Part shown: positions 32,823 through 42,379 of the stretch, one piece after another
Position numbering within the stretch: the first letter of the stretch is position 1
Layout: every line of letters starts with the position of its first letter
Assembly: GCA_025451845.1 (NCBI GenBank)
Contig: JANWJS010000004.1
Span: 62,001-126,000, forward strand
DNA from: Steroidobacteraceae bacterium
GTDB taxonomy: Bacteria > Pseudomonadota > Gammaproteobacteria > Steroidobacterales > Steroidobacteraceae
Reading direction: 5' to 3'
DNA length: 64,000 nt
Program-made: the position numbers and the translations under genes
Notes under the pieces: model-generated
Database searches by the model: none
What the model was told of the DNA's origin: nothing
Seen by the model: the letters and a program-made list of their open reading frames with translations, nothing else

Positions 32823-34091
32823 TCATAGCATGTCCCTCAGCCGGTAATACAGCATTGCGAGCACCAGCGCCGGGCGGCGCAGCATCGCCCCACCCGGGAA
32901 GTCCCGGTGCGGGATGCGTGCGAACACATCGAAGCGCTCGGCCTGACCGGCGATCGCCTCGGCGACGAGCTTGCCGGCGATCCCCGTGAGCGCGATCCCA
33001 TGCCCGGAGAATCCCTGTAGGAAATATACGTTCGGCATCAGACGGCCGAAATGCGGCGCGCGGTTCAGCGTGATGTCGACATAGCCGCCCCAGGAATACT
33101 CCACCCCGACGTCGGCGAGCTGCGGAAATACCTTGAGCATGCGCGCGCGGGTGGCGCCGGGGACCTCGAAGGAACTGAGGCCGGAGTAGCTGACACGCCC
33201 GCCGAAGAGCAGCCGGTGATCGGCCGAGCGCCTGAAGTAGTCGAGCACCCAGTTCATATCGCTCACCGCCGCGTTGTTGGCGACGAGCTCCCGCGCGCGC
33301 TGCGCTCCCAGCGGCTCCGTGGCGATGATGTGGGTTCCGACCGCCATGATCTTCGCGGCGAGCGCTGGTGCGGCTTTGCCGAGGTAGACGTTGCCGCAGA
33401 GGACGAGGTAGCGCGCCCGAACTTCGCCGCCCGGCGTGCGCACCCGCGCCGAGGTGAAGCCCAGAGCCCGCGTGTCCTCGTAAATGCGCACGCCGGCGCG
33501 CTCCGCGGCCGCGGCCAGCCCGAGTGTGTAGTTGAGCGGATGCAGATGGCCGCCGTTGGAGTCATAGAGAGCACTGAGATATCGCCGTGTGGCGAGCGTT
33601 GCCGCAACTTCCTCCCGGGGCATGTAGCGCACCGTGCGGTACTGCAACCGCTCCTGCAGCTCCGCGAGTTCCTCGCGCAGCTCCCGGTCGTGCCGCGGCT
33701 TCACCGCCGTCAACATGTAGCCGTCGACCCAGTCGCAGTCGATGCGATAGCGCGCAATGAGCTCGCGCATGAGCGCGAGCCCCTGGATGGAAACGTCCCA
33801 AACCGCGCGGGCGGCCGTCCGCCCGATCAGCCTTTCCAGCTTGCCCTGCCCCGAAGCCACCCCGTGGATCGCCTGGGCGCCGCTGCGGCCGGAAGCACCC
33901 CAGCCGATCCGGTGCTGCTCGAGCAGGACGACCGAATAGCCCCTCTCGGCGAGGTGCACCGCAGCCGAGCAGCCGGCGATGCCGCCGCCGACCACGCAGA
34001 TATCGCAGTCGACAGAGGCGGCAAGGGCCGCTCGCTCGGGAGCGGCTCGCGCGGAGGCGGCGTAGTAGGAAGCGGCGTGCGCGGCCACCAT
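32823..34091 (-). CDS. puuB: Gamma-glutamylputrescine oxidase-like FAD oxidoreductase
   Basis: 422 residues. A leading ~28 residues precede the FAD motif VVGGGIAGCSAAVHLA (G35-G40) typical of the DAO family; EQHRIGWGASGRSGAQ, with the Ser-Gly-Arg/Ser pattern, is characteristic of PuuB/YgaF-like enzymes. The C-terminus ends in the FSGHGIALTGIAGK flavin-binding segment. By family, it oxidises gamma-glutamylputrescine to gamma-glutamyl-aminobutyraldehyde. It is divergent from puuD-puuA, which fits the Puu pathway. Sarcosine or other N-alkyl amino acid oxidation is the alternative. Confidence 0.85.
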   Translation of the reverse strand: MVAAHAASYYAASARAAPERAALAASVDCDICVVGGGIAGCSAAVHLAERGYSVVLLEQHRIGWGASGRSGAQAIHGVASGQGKLERLIGRTAARAVWDVSIQGLALMRELIARYRIDCDWVDGYMLTAVKPRHDRELREELAELQERLQYRTVRYMPREEVAATLATRRYLSALYDSNGGHLHPLNYTLGLAAAAERAGVRIYEDTRALGFTSARVRTPGGEVRARYLVLCGNVYLGKAAPALAAKIMAVGTHIIATEPLGAQRARELVANNAAVSDMNWVLDYFRRSADHRLLFGGRVSYSGLSSFEVPGATRARMLKVFPQLADVGVEYSWGGYVDITLNRAPHFGRLMPNVYFLQGFSGHGIALTGIAGKLVAEAIAGQAERFDVFARIPHRDFPGGAMLRRPALVLAMLYYRLRDML

Positions 34092-34203
34092 GGCACTCTC
34101 GATCTTCCAGGATTATGTATAAATGGCCAGTTCGGCCCCAAGGCCCAGGCAGGATAGCATCGGCTCGCCCAGGTCTCGGCTGTGGTCTAATTGGCACCCC
34201 CCT
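34092..34203. promoter_or_regulatory. Divergent polyamine promoter region
   Basis: An AT-rich core ATTATGTATAAAT at about 34114-34126 is the only such tract in the 112-bp spacer between puuB and puuD. Read either way it offers a -10-like element (TATAAA or CATAAT). No PuuR-like operator was recognised. Confidence 0.35.
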
Positions 34204-34959
34204 ATGGCACCGGCTCGCCCCCTCATTGGCCTTCCTGCAGACCGGCGGATGATCGGCCTGCATCCCTTCCATGCGGTGGGGGAGAAGTATGCCCGGGCGG
34301 TGCTGGACGGCGCCGGTGGGCTACCGCTGCTGATACCGTCGCTGGCCGACGAGCTGCGCCTCGATGAGCTGGTGGAGCGCCTCGATGGCCTCCTTTTTAC
34401 AGGCAGTCCCTCGAACGTCGAGCCCCGCCATTACGAAGGCCCACCGAGCCACCCCGGAACCCTGCACGATCCGGCCCGTGACGCCACCACCCTGCCGCTC
34501 ATCCGCAGAGCGGTGCAAGCCGGGGTGCCTGTGCTCGGCATCTGCCGCGGATTTCAGGAGGTCAACGTCGCCTTCGGCGGCAGCCTCCATCAGCGTGTCC
34601 ATGAAGTACCTGGGCACCTGGATCACCGGGACGACGAGAGCCAGCCGCTCGACGTGCAGTACGGTCCTGCGCACGAGGTGACGCTCGAGCCGGGAGGATT
34701 GCTGCGCTCTCTGGCCGGAACCGACCGGATCCGTGTCAACTCGCTGCACTGGCAGGGCATCGAGCGGCTCGGCCCGGGACTGGCCGTCGAGGCGCGCGCG
34801 CCGGACGGATTGGTCGAGGCATTCAGAGTCGAGGGCGCCGCAAGGTTCGCGCTCGCGGTGCAATGGCATCCCGAGTGGAAGGTGATGGACAATCCCATGT
34901 CGCGCGCCCTGTTTTTGGCCTTCGGCGCTGCGAGCCGCGACCGCGCCGAGTCCAGGTGA
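34204..34959 (+). CDS. puuD: Gamma-glutamyl-GABA hydrolase
   Basis: 251 residues from ATG 34204. It has a class I glutamine amidotransferase-like fold with nucleophile C114 in GICRGFQEVN, and H222 and E224 in QWHPEW, the same spacing as E. coli PuuD. It releases GABA and glutamate from gamma-glutamyl-GABA, the last step of Puu catabolism. The next gene, puuA, begins 10 bp later. Confidence 0.93.
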   Translation: MAPARPLIGLPADRRMIGLHPFHAVGEKYARAVLDGAGGLPLLIPSLADELRLDELVERLDGLLFTGSPSNVEPRHYEGPPSHPGTLHDPARDATTLPLIRRAVQAGVPVLGICRGFQEVNVAFGGSLHQRVHEVPGHLDHRDDESQPLDVQYGPAHEVTLEPGGLLRSLAGTDRIRVNSLHWQGIERLGPGLAVEARAPDGLVEAFRVEGAARFALAVQWHPEWKVMDNPMSRALFLAFGAASRDRAESR

Positions 34960-34969
34960 AAGGCAGCCC

Positions 34970-36310
34970 ATGGTGAGCGAGATCCGCCAGTTCTTTCGTG
35001 ACCACGGCATCTCCGAGGTCGAGGCGATCATCCCCGACATGGCGGGCATCGCCAGGGGAAAGATCATGCCCGCGGAGAAGTTCGCCGAGGACGGTGGCAT
35101 GCGCCTGCCCGAGAGCGTCTTCCTGCAGACGGTCACAGGCGATTACCCGCCGGAGACCGGCGCGGCCATGAGCCCTGCGGAGATCGACATCGTTCTCAAG
35201 GCCGACCCGAAGACGGTGCGGCGCGTGCCCTGGGCCGCGGAGCCCACCGCGCAGGTGATCCACGATTGCTTCTACTCCGACGGCCGGCGGGTGACGATGG
35301 CGCCGCGGCACGTGCTGCGCAACGTCCTCGAGCTGTACGCCCAGCGCGGGTGGGAAGCGGTGGTGGCCCCGGAGCTCGAGTTCTATTTGGTGGAGCAGAA
35401 CAAGGACGCCGACTATCCGCTGCGCCCGCCGGTGGGCCGCTCGGGCCGGGCGGAGCCGGGCCGGCAGTCCTACAGCATCGCCGCGGTCAACGAGTTCGAT
35501 CCGCTCTTCGACGACATCTATCAGTTCTGCGAGGACCAGGAGATCGAGATCGACACCCTGATCCACGAGGACGGTCCGGCGCAGATGGAGATCAACCTGA
35601 TCCACGGCCCGCCGCTCGACCTCGCCGACCAGGCGTTCCTCTTCAAGCGCACGGCCCGCGAGGCGGCGCTGCGCCACAAGATTTACGCCACTTTCATGGC
35701 GAAGCCGCATGCGAAGGAGCCCGGCAGCGCCATGCACATCCACCAGAGCGTGCTGGACGTCAAGACGCGGCGCAACATCTTCAGCAATCCGGACGGGACC
35801 CCGTCGCAGCTCTTCTTTGCGCACATCGGCGGACTGCAGAAGTACCTGCCGGCGGCGATGGCGCTCTTCTGCGCCAACGTCAATTCCTATCGCCGCCTCA
35901 CCCGGTATCTCTCGGCGCCGATCAACGTGCACTGGGGTTACGACAACCGCACCGCGGGATTGCGCGTGCCGATGTCCGGACCAGAAGATCGGCGGGTCGA
36001 GAATCGCGTGGGCGGGGCTGACGCCAATCCCTACATCGCCATCGCAGCATCGCTTGCATGCGGCTACCTCGGAATGGTCGAAGGCGTGCAACCGGGCGAT
36101 CCCATCACCGGCAGCGCGCACGAGCTCCCCTTCGGCCTGCCGCGCTCGCTCGACGAGGCGCTGCGGGAGCTGCGGCAGAGCGAGCCGCTGGTGCGGCTGC
36201 TCGGCGAGCCGTTCGTCTCCGCTTTCACCATCGTCAAGGAAGCCGAGTACGAAGTCTTCCTGCAGGTGATCAGTTCCTGGGAGCGGGAGCATCTGTTGCT
36301 GAATGTTTAA
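34970..36310 (+). CDS. puuA: Glutamine-synthetase-like gamma-glutamylpolyamine ligase
   Basis: 446 residues, GS type I-like fold. Visible: IPDMAGIARGKIMP near the start, EAVVAPELEFYLVE (about 130-143) with metal-binding glutamates, and GSAMHIHQSV (about 246-255) in the ATP/metal site. The tail DPITGSAHELPFGLP is typical of PuuA. It should ligate glutamate to putrescine to begin catabolism. A glutamine synthetase proper would lack this context and would carry the adenylylation tyrosine site, which is not seen. Promoter and ribosome site are shared with puuD. Confidence 0.92.
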   Translation: MVSEIRQFFRDHGISEVEAIIPDMAGIARGKIMPAEKFAEDGGMRLPESVFLQTVTGDYPPETGAAMSPAEIDIVLKADPKTVRRVPWAAEPTAQVIHDCFYSDGRRVTMAPRHVLRNVLELYAQRGWEAVVAPELEFYLVEQNKDADYPLRPPVGRSGRAEPGRQSYSIAAVNEFDPLFDDIYQFCEDQEIEIDTLIHEDGPAQMEINLIHGPPLDLADQAFLFKRTAREAALRHKIYATFMAKPHAKEPGSAMHIHQSVLDVKTRRNIFSNPDGTPSQLFFAHIGGLQKYLPAAMALFCANVNSYRRLTRYLSAPINVHWGYDNRTAGLRVPMSGPEDRRVENRVGGADANPYIAIAASLACGYLGMVEGVQPGDPITGSAHELPFGLPRSLDEALRELRQSEPLVRLLGEPFVSAFTIVKEAEYEVFLQVISSWEREHLLLNV

Positions 36311-36366
36311 TCGGCTGACATTGGCATGCGGCCCTTTCGGCGCAGTGAGGGTTCGCGCGATTTGGG

Positions 36367-36389
36367 CCGCGGGAAAAAACGCGGTCTTT
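36367..36389 (+). terminator. Weak hairpin between puuA and potF
   Basis: CCGCG-ggaaaaaa-CGCGG followed by TCTTTG. Short stem and imperfect tail; it may partly separate the puu and pot transcripts or just lie in the leader of potF. Confidence 0.3.
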
Positions 36390-36414
36390 GCCCCCTAGCG
36401 CGAGGATCGACGGG

Positions 36415-37506
36415 ATGAATCGGTATGCAATCTGCGTTGCCGTGGCGCTGCTCGCCGGCTGCTCCGGTGGGCCGCAATCAGGCGGCAATGTCGTCAACGT
36501 CTACAACTGGTCGGACTACATCGACCCGCAGGCGGTGAAAGACTTCGAGAAGCAGTACGGCATCAAGGTCAACTACGACGTCTTCGACAAGAACGAGGTG
36601 CTCGAGACCAAGCTCCTCACGGGTAATACCGGCTTCGATGTCGTGGTGCCGTCCGGCGCGTTCCTCGAGCTCGAGATCCGCGCGGGCGCACTCGAGAAGC
36701 TCGACAAGGCCGAGTTGCCGAACCTCAAGTATCTGGATCCCGCCGTCCAGAGCAGCGCTGCGCAGTACGATCCCGGCAACCAGTATGCCGCCGACTACAT
36801 GTGGATCACCTCGGGCTTGGGCTACAACGCGCAGGCCGTGAAGGCCCGTCTGCCCGATGCGCCGGCCGACAGCTGGCGGATGCTCTACGATCCGGCGGTC
36901 ATCTCCAAGCTCAAGGATTGTGGCGTGACGGTGCTCGATGAGCCGACGGAGGTTCTCGGCACGGCGCTTCTCTACCTCGGCAGGAACCCGAACAGCGAGT
37001 CGCCCGCCGACCTCGCAGCCGCCATGAAGGTGCTCATGGCCATCCGGCCCTACCTGCGCTACGTCAACTCTTCGCGCTACATCGACGATCTGGCCAATGG
37101 GGAGATCTGTCTCGCGCTCGGCTGGTCGGGAGACGTGAAGCAGGCCATGGTTCGCGCGCAGCAGGCCGGCAGGACCTACACCATCGCCTATTCCATTCCG
37201 AAAGAGGGCGCGGTCGAGAACTTCGACGTGCTGGCGATTCCAGCCCATGCGCCGCATCCACGCAACGCCAACCTCTTCATCAACTATCTCCTGGATCCTC
37301 ACGTCGCCGCCCGCAACTCGAACCTGATCAAGTACGCCAACGGCGATTCGGCATCCCGTCCGTACCTGGACAAGTCCGTGCAGGACGACCCCGGCATTTA
37401 TCCGCCGCCGGCCGTCATGCACACGCTCGTTCCGGAGCGCGCGAAGTCCATGGAGTTCATGCGCCTGCTGACCCGCGCATGGACGGACTTCAAGACGGGA
37501 AGCTGA
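36415..37506 (+). CDS. potF: Polyamine ABC transporter substrate-binding lipoprotein
   Basis: 363 residues from ATG 36415 with GAGG about 9 bp upstream. Signal ends in LLAGC, so C16 is the lipidation site; the family is usually a free periplasmic protein, so a lipid anchor is a small difference. The ligand-binding start NVYNWSDYIDP (about 27-37) is the classic PotD/PotF signature. Later ALGWSGDVKQA and PHPRNANLFINYLLDP match the hinge and ligand pocket. It captures putrescine or spermidine for potGHI. Confidence 0.9.
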   Translation: MNRYAICVAVALLAGCSGGPQSGGNVVNVYNWSDYIDPQAVKDFEKQYGIKVNYDVFDKNEVLETKLLTGNTGFDVVVPSGAFLELEIRAGALEKLDKAELPNLKYLDPAVQSSAAQYDPGNQYAADYMWITSGLGYNAQAVKARLPDAPADSWRMLYDPAVISKLKDCGVTVLDEPTEVLGTALLYLGRNPNSESPADLAAAMKVLMAIRPYLRYVNSSRYIDDLANGEICLALGWSGDVKQAMVRAQQAGRTYTIAYSIPKEGAVENFDVLAIPAHAPHPRNANLFINYLLDPHVAARNSNLIKYANGDSASRPYLDKSVQDDPGIYPPPAVMHTLVPERAKSMEFMRLLTRAWTDFKTGS

Positions 37507-37523
37507 GCGACAAGCGAGCCCCG

Positions 37524-38654
37524 ATGAATGCCCAACCGTCGACGGCGCCCGAACCGGTGCCGCCTTACGTTCGGCTCCAAGCCGTCAGCAAGAAATTCGG
37601 CGACTTCCTCGCCGTGGACGCGGTCTCGCTCGAGATCCGGCGGGGCGAGATCTTCTGCCTTCTCGGCGGCTCCGGCTCCGGCAAGACGACGCTGCTGCGG
37701 CTGCTGGCGGGCTTCGAGACGCCGAGCGCCGGGCGCATCTACATCGATGGCGAGGACATGAGCGCCGTCCCGCCTTACGAGCGGCCGGTCAACATGATGT
37801 TCCAGTCGTATGCGCTCTTTCCTCACATGACCGTAGAGAGGAACGTCGCTTTCGGCGTGGAGCAGGAGGGGCTAGGCCGTCTGGAGGTTCGTCGGCGGGT
37901 CGAGCAGATCCTCGAAATCGTGCAGATGAGCCCGTACGTGGGCCGCAAGCCGCACCAGCTCTCCGGAGGGCAACGGCAGCGAGTGGCTCTGGCGCGGGCG
38001 CTCGCCAAGCGGCCCAAGCTGCTGCTCCTCGACGAGCCGCTGGCCGCGCTCGACCGCAAGCTGCGCGAGCGGACCCAGTTCGAGTTGCTCAACATCCAGG
38101 AGCGGCTCGGCGTCACCTTCATCGTGGTCACGCACGATCAGGGGGAAGCGATGACGCTCGCCACGCGCATGGGAGTCATGGATCGCGGGCGAATCGCACA
38201 GGTGGGGACGCCCGCGCAGATCTACGAGTCACCGGTCAACCGGTTCGTCGCCGACTTCATCGGCTCGGTGAATCTCATGGAGGGCAGAGTGGCAGCTCGC
38301 TGCGACCGCGACCTCACCATCCGTTGCGAACCCTTCGGCTGCACCGTCCGCGCGGCGCGGTGCGTCGAGTGTGCAACGGGAGATACCGTCTGGGCCGCAA
38401 TCAGGCCGGAGAAGATCGTTCTCGCAAGCGAGGAAATGCCCGACGAAGCCCTCGGAGACAACCGAGTGCGCGGCAAGGTGCGGGAGGTGGCCTACATGGG
38501 GGATGTGTCGATCTGCCTGGTCGAGATCGATTCCGGCAAGACGGTGCGGGTGACCCTGCCAAACCGCGCGGGGCTTGCCGCGCAGCGTGACCTGCGACAT
38601 GCGCCTGTGACGCTGTCGTGGGACGCTGCAAGCCCTGTAATCCTGACGCGTTAG
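37524..38654 (+). CDS. potG: Polyamine ABC transporter ATP-binding protein
   Basis: 376 residues from ATG 37524. Walker A GGSGSGKTT at 48-56, signature LSGGQRQR at 146-153, Walker B LLLLDE at 166-171 followed by PLAALDRKLRE. The C-terminal ~130 residues form a TOBE domain (about 255-375), usual for PotA/PotG. Starts 17 bp after potF. Energises uptake of polyamines with the two permeases downstream. Confidence 0.94.
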   Translation: MNAQPSTAPEPVPPYVRLQAVSKKFGDFLAVDAVSLEIRRGEIFCLLGGSGSGKTTLLRLLAGFETPSAGRIYIDGEDMSAVPPYERPVNMMFQSYALFPHMTVERNVAFGVEQEGLGRLEVRRRVEQILEIVQMSPYVGRKPHQLSGGQRQRVALARALAKRPKLLLLDEPLAALDRKLRERTQFELLNIQERLGVTFIVVTHDQGEAMTLATRMGVMDRGRIAQVGTPAQIYESPVNRFVADFIGSVNLMEGRVAARCDRDLTIRCEPFGCTVRAARCVECATGDTVWAAIRPEKIVLASEEMPDEALGDNRVRGKVREVAYMGDVSICLVEIDSGKTVRVTLPNRAGLAAQRDLRHAPVTLSWDAASPVILTR

Positions 38655-38657
38655 CAC

Positions 38658-39566
38658 ATGCAGCTCGAGAGACGTGCAGGACGGCGGCTCGTCGCGGGCA
38701 TTCCCGCACTATGGCTGGCCGTGTTCTTCCTCGTCCCTTTTCTGATCGTTCTCAAGATCTCCTTCTCGGAAGCGCAGCTCGCCATTCCACCCTACGCGCC
38801 GCTCTTCAGCTGGGCTCACGGTCTGCCGGTTCCCAGGATTCACCTGTCGAGCTACGCCTACCTCTTCACCAATCCGCTTTACCTGCGCTCTTACCTCTAC
38901 TCCATCATGGTGGCGGCGGTCTCGACGCTGTTCTGCCTGGCTGTCGGCTACCCCATGGCGTATGCCATTGCGCGCGCGGAGGAGGCGTGGCGCAGCTTCC
39001 TGCTGATGCTGATCGTGTTGCCGTTCTGGACGTCGTTTCTGCTCCGCGTCTACGCGTGGATCGGGCTGTTGCAGAACGATGGCCTCATCAACAACATATT
39101 GCTGCGGATCGGCCTGCTCCATCACCCAGTGACCCTGCTGCAAACGGACTTCTCCCTTTACGTCGGCATCGTCTATTCCTACTTGCCGTTCATGATCCTG
39201 CCGCTCTACGCCAACCTGGAGAAGCACGATCCGGCGCTGCTCGAAGCGGCCGCCGACCTCGGCGCGCGGCCGTTCACGATATTCCTGCGGGTGACGCTGC
39301 CGCAATCGCTGCCCGGCATCGCCGCCGGCTCGCTGCTCGTCTTCATCCCGGTGGTCGGCGAGTATGTGATCCCGACGCTGCTCGGGCGTACCGATCAGAT
39401 CATGATCGGGCGCATGCTGTCGGATGAGTTCTTTGACAACCGCGATTGGCCGGTGGCGAGCGGGGTTGCAATCCTGATCCTCCTGCTGCTCGTCGTGCCC
39501 ATCGTGCTGCTGCAGCGGGTCGAGCGGCGGCAGCTCGAGCGTGAGGGGTTGGAGGCGGAAGCATGA
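38658..39566 (+). CDS. potH: Polyamine ABC transporter permease, first subunit
   Basis: 302 residues with six hydrophobic segments. The EAA loop is EAAADLGARPFTIFLRVTLPQSLPG (seen in parts; about 194-218), the contact site for the ATPase. FLVPFLIVLKISFSEA is the first helix. ATGA overlap with potI at the end. Works as a heterodimer with potI. Confidence 0.92.
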   Translation: MQLERRAGRRLVAGIPALWLAVFFLVPFLIVLKISFSEAQLAIPPYAPLFSWAHGLPVPRIHLSSYAYLFTNPLYLRSYLYSIMVAAVSTLFCLAVGYPMAYAIARAEEAWRSFLLMLIVLPFWTSFLLRVYAWIGLLQNDGLINNILLRIGLLHHPVTLLQTDFSLYVGIVYSYLPFMILPLYANLEKHDPALLEAAADLGARPFTIFLRVTLPQSLPGIAAGSLLVFIPVVGEYVIPTLLGRTDQIMIGRMLSDEFFDNRDWPVASGVAILILLLLVVPIVLLQRVERRQLEREGLEAEA

Positions 39567-40411
39567 GAAGGACGGGCCTCTTCTCCCGCACCACGCTCGT
39601 GCTCGGGTTGGCGTTTCTTTACGTGCCCATCGTGTCGATGATCGTGTACTCCTTCAATAACAGCCGCCTGGTCACGGTATGGGACGCCGCGCACTCGCCC
39701 ACCCTCAAGTGGTACGGCGTGCTCTTTTCGGACGGAGAGGTCCTGGATGCCGCGTGGCTATCGCTGCGGGTGGCAATCTGCGCGGCGACCGTCTCCACCG
39801 TCCTCGGCACTCTGGCCGGCACGGCGCTCGCGCGCTTTGGCCTTTTCCGCGGACGCGCGCTCCTGGTCGGGATGACGACGGCACCCATCGTCATGCCGGA
39901 AGTGATCAGCGGCCTCTCGCTGCTGCTGCTCTTCGTCGCCCTCGAGCAGGCCATAGGCTGGCCGCGCGGCATGGGCGCGCTCACCATCACGCTCGCCCAT
40001 ATTTCCTTCTGCATGGCGTACGTCACCGTGGTGGTACAGTCGCGCTTGGCCGGGTTCGATGAGTCGCTCGAAGAGGCGGCGCAGGACCTGGGCGCCCGCC
40101 CGGCGAAAGTGTTCTGGCGCATCACGCTGCCGCTCATCCTGCCGGCCGTGTTGGCGGGATGGCTGCTGGCCTTCACCCTTTCGTGGGATGACCTGGTCAT
40201 CTCGCAATTCGTCGCAGGGCCGGGCTCGAGTACGCTGCCGATGGTGATCTTCTCCAAGGTGCGGCTCGGCGTGAGCCCTGATGTGAACGCGCTCGCCACC
40301 CTGATGGTATCGGTAGTGGCGAGCGGAGTGGTGGTCGCCACCGTGTGGATGCGCCATCGACAGAGGCGGCGCGAGCGCGACGCGCAGCTTGCCGCCGCCG
40401 CCAACCTTTGA
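39563..40411 (+). CDS. potI: Polyamine ABC transporter permease, second subunit
   Basis: 282 residues with six membrane segments. EAA loop EEAAQDLGARPAKVF (about 171-185) followed by ITLPLILPAVLAG. FLYVPIVSMIVYSFNNSR after the first helix is typical of PotI/PotC. The start overlaps potH as ATGA. The gene ends 15 bp before the glucokinase, with no terminator seen, so the transcript probably continues. Confidence 0.92.
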   Translation: MRRTGLFSRTTLVLGLAFLYVPIVSMIVYSFNNSRLVTVWDAAHSPTLKWYGVLFSDGEVLDAAWLSLRVAICAATVSTVLGTLAGTALARFGLFRGRALLVGMTTAPIVMPEVISGLSLLLLFVALEQAIGWPRGMGALTITLAHISFCMAYVTVVVQSRLAGFDESLEEAAQDLGARPAKVFWRITLPLILPAVLAGWLLAFTLSWDDLVISQFVAGPGSSTLPMVIFSKVRLGVSPDVNALATLMVSVVASGVVVATVWMRHRQRRRERDAQLAAAANL

Positions 40412-40426
40412 TCGGAAAAGAAGTTT

Positions 40427-41194
40427 ATGTCTCATAAATTGCTGGGAATCGATGTCGGAGGCTCCTTCATCAAGGCGGGTCTGGTTGACGTGGATGCCGG
40501 GCTCGTCGTCGGTGAACTCATTTCAGCGCCGACGCCTCAGCCTTCGTCGCCGGAGGCGATGATGCCGACCATCGCCGCACTCGCCGCGAGGCTACCCGAG
40601 GCCACTGGGGGTGTAGGGCTCGCCTTTCCTGCCGTCGTCAAGAACGGCCGGGCCCGCACTGCCGCTAACGTTGATCACGCGTGGATCGGCGCGGACGGCG
40701 CGGCGCTCATCCGGCGCACGCTCAATCGCGACGCGCTCTTCCTGAACGACGCGGATGCGGCCGGTCTCGCGGAGATGCGTCTCGGGGCGGGCCGCGGTGT
40801 GAGCGGCTCGGTCATCATGCTGACCTTCGGCACCGGTATCGGCTCCGCGCTGTTCGTCGACGGGCGGCTCTTTCCCAACACGGAGCTCGGGCACATGGAG
40901 CTGAAGGGCATGGATTCCGAGAAGTACGCCTCGGCCCACGTCAAGGCCGCGCTCGATCTGGACTGGCGAGCCTGGATGGATCGGGTCAACGAGTATCTCG
41001 ATCGCATGCAGGCACTCCTCTGGCCCGACCTCTTCATCCTGGGCGGCGCGATCAGCGAGCGCTTCGCGGATTTTGCGCCGCTCCTGCACTGCGAGGCGGA
41101 GGTTCGTGCGGCACATTTCGGCAACCAGGCGGGCGTTCTCGGCGCGGCGCTCGCGGCGGCAGAAGCGGGCCTCGGCGGGCCGATGACGTTGTAG
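40427..41194 (+). CDS. ppgK: Polyphosphate glucokinase (ROK family)
   Basis: 255 residues. GIDVGGSFIKAGLVD (7-21) is the phosphate-binding loop; the ROK DxGxT-type motif is kept with D9 and G11. FGTGIGSALFVDGRLFPNTELGHM is the second signature, with HMELKG near 163, which aligns with the PPGK sequence. By family it phosphorylates glucose with polyphosphate or ATP. It has no evident connection to polyamines, but lies 15 bp past potI. AAAGAAG precedes the start. Confidence 0.88.
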   Translation: MSHKLLGIDVGGSFIKAGLVDVDAGLVVGELISAPTPQPSSPEAMMPTIAALAARLPEATGGVGLAFPAVVKNGRARTAANVDHAWIGADGAALIRRTLNRDALFLNDADAAGLAEMRLGAGRGVSGSVIMLTFGTGIGSALFVDGRLFPNTELGHMELKGMDSEKYASAHVKAALDLDWRAWMDRVNEYLDRMQALLWPDLFILGGAISERFADFAPLLHCEAEVRAAHFGNQAGVLGAALAAAEAGLGGPMTL

Positions 41195-41203
41195 GGCTCT
41201 CGC

Positions 41204-42379
41204 GTGGCACCTTTCCGCAGCAAGCTGCCCGATGTCGGCACGACGATCTTCACGATCATGTCGCAGCGTGCACGCGAGCTGGGGGCGCTCAATCTGGGCC
41301 AGGGCTTCCCCGACTATGACATCGACCCGCGGCTCGCGGAGCTCACGGGCGAGGCCATGCGTCAGGGTCACAACCAGTACGCCCCCATGGAAGGCGTGCC
41401 CGAGCTGCGGGAGCACATCGCGCGCAAGCTGGCCGCGAGCTACGGCGGGGACTTCGATCCCCAGTCACAGATCACGGTCAGCCTCGGCGCCACGGAGGCG
41501 ATCTACTCCGCGGTCCAGGCGGTGGTGGGGAAAGACGAGGAGGCCATCGCATTCGATCCCGCGTACGACTCCTACGAGCCGGCCGTGCGCCTCGCGGGCG
41601 GGCGGTGCCTGCGGCTGCCGTTGCTGCCTCCCGACTTCCGTTACGACTGGGATCGGGTGCGTGCCGCCGTTACGCCGCGCACGCGGCTGATCCTGTTCAA
41701 TAGCCCGCACAATCCCGCCTGCACGGCGGCGACCCCGGGCGACCTCGATGCGTTGGCCGCGATCATCAGGGGGCGTGATATCTGCGTGCTTTCCGATGAG
41801 GTCTACGAGCACGTTCTCTTCGATGGGCGGGTGCACGCGTCCGTGCTCTCACACCCGGAGTTGCGGCCGAAGAGCTTCGCGGTCTTTTCCTTCGGCAAGA
41901 CATTGCATGCCACGGGGCTGCGCGTCGGCTACTGCGTCGCCGCGCCCGCGCTCACGAGCGAGCTGCGCAAGGTGCATCAATTCAACACCTTCAGCATCGC
42001 GAACCCCCTGCAGCATGCCATCGCAGCCTATCTGGCGGAGAGGCCGCAGACCGGACGGGAGCTGGCCGCCTTCTTCCAGGCGAAGCGCGACCGCCTGCGC
42101 GCGGCGCTCGCCGGCTCCGGGTTCGTGCTGCCGCCGGCCCAAGGAACCTTCTTTCAGCTGCTCGACTTTGGGCGCCTGCTGCCCCCCGGTGATCTGGAGT
42201 TCGCGGAGCGCGCGTTGACGGAGGCGCGCGTCGCCACGATTCCGCTCGCGCCGTTCTATGCCGAGCCCCCGAAGCTCTCGGTCGTGCGGCTCTGCATTGC
42301 CAAGCGGGATGACACCCTGGATGAGGCAGCGGCGCGTCTCGCCGACTTCGCCGCACAATTGAGCCGGGCGGGAGCGTGA
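41204..42379 (+). CDS. PLP-dependent methionine/kynurenine-type aminotransferase (YbdL-like)
   Basis: 391 residues from GTG 41204. Class I fold: ALNLGQGFPDYD near the start, NSPHNPACTAAT (166-177) and the PLP lysine K232 in FSFGKTLHATGLRVGY. This SFGKTLHATG motif is specific for the YbdL/kynurenine-oxoglutarate transaminase branch, which prefers methionine, phenylalanine or kynurenine. The next gene is a methionine gamma-lyase-like enzyme, overlapping by 4 bp, which suggests a shared role in sulfur amino acid breakdown or salvage. Confidence 0.88.
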   Translation: MAPFRSKLPDVGTTIFTIMSQRARELGALNLGQGFPDYDIDPRLAELTGEAMRQGHNQYAPMEGVPELREHIARKLAASYGGDFDPQSQITVSLGATEAIYSAVQAVVGKDEEAIAFDPAYDSYEPAVRLAGGRCLRLPLLPPDFRYDWDRVRAAVTPRTRLILFNSPHNPACTAATPGDLDALAAIIRGRDICVLSDEVYEHVLFDGRVHASVLSHPELRPKSFAVFSFGKTLHATGLRVGYCVAAPALTSELRKVHQFNTFSIANPLQHAIAAYLAERPQTGRELAAFFQAKRDRLRAALAGSGFVLPPAQGTFFQLLDFGRLLPPGDLEFAERALTEARVATIPLAPFYAEPPKLSVVRLCIAKRDDTLDEAAARLADFAAQLSRAGA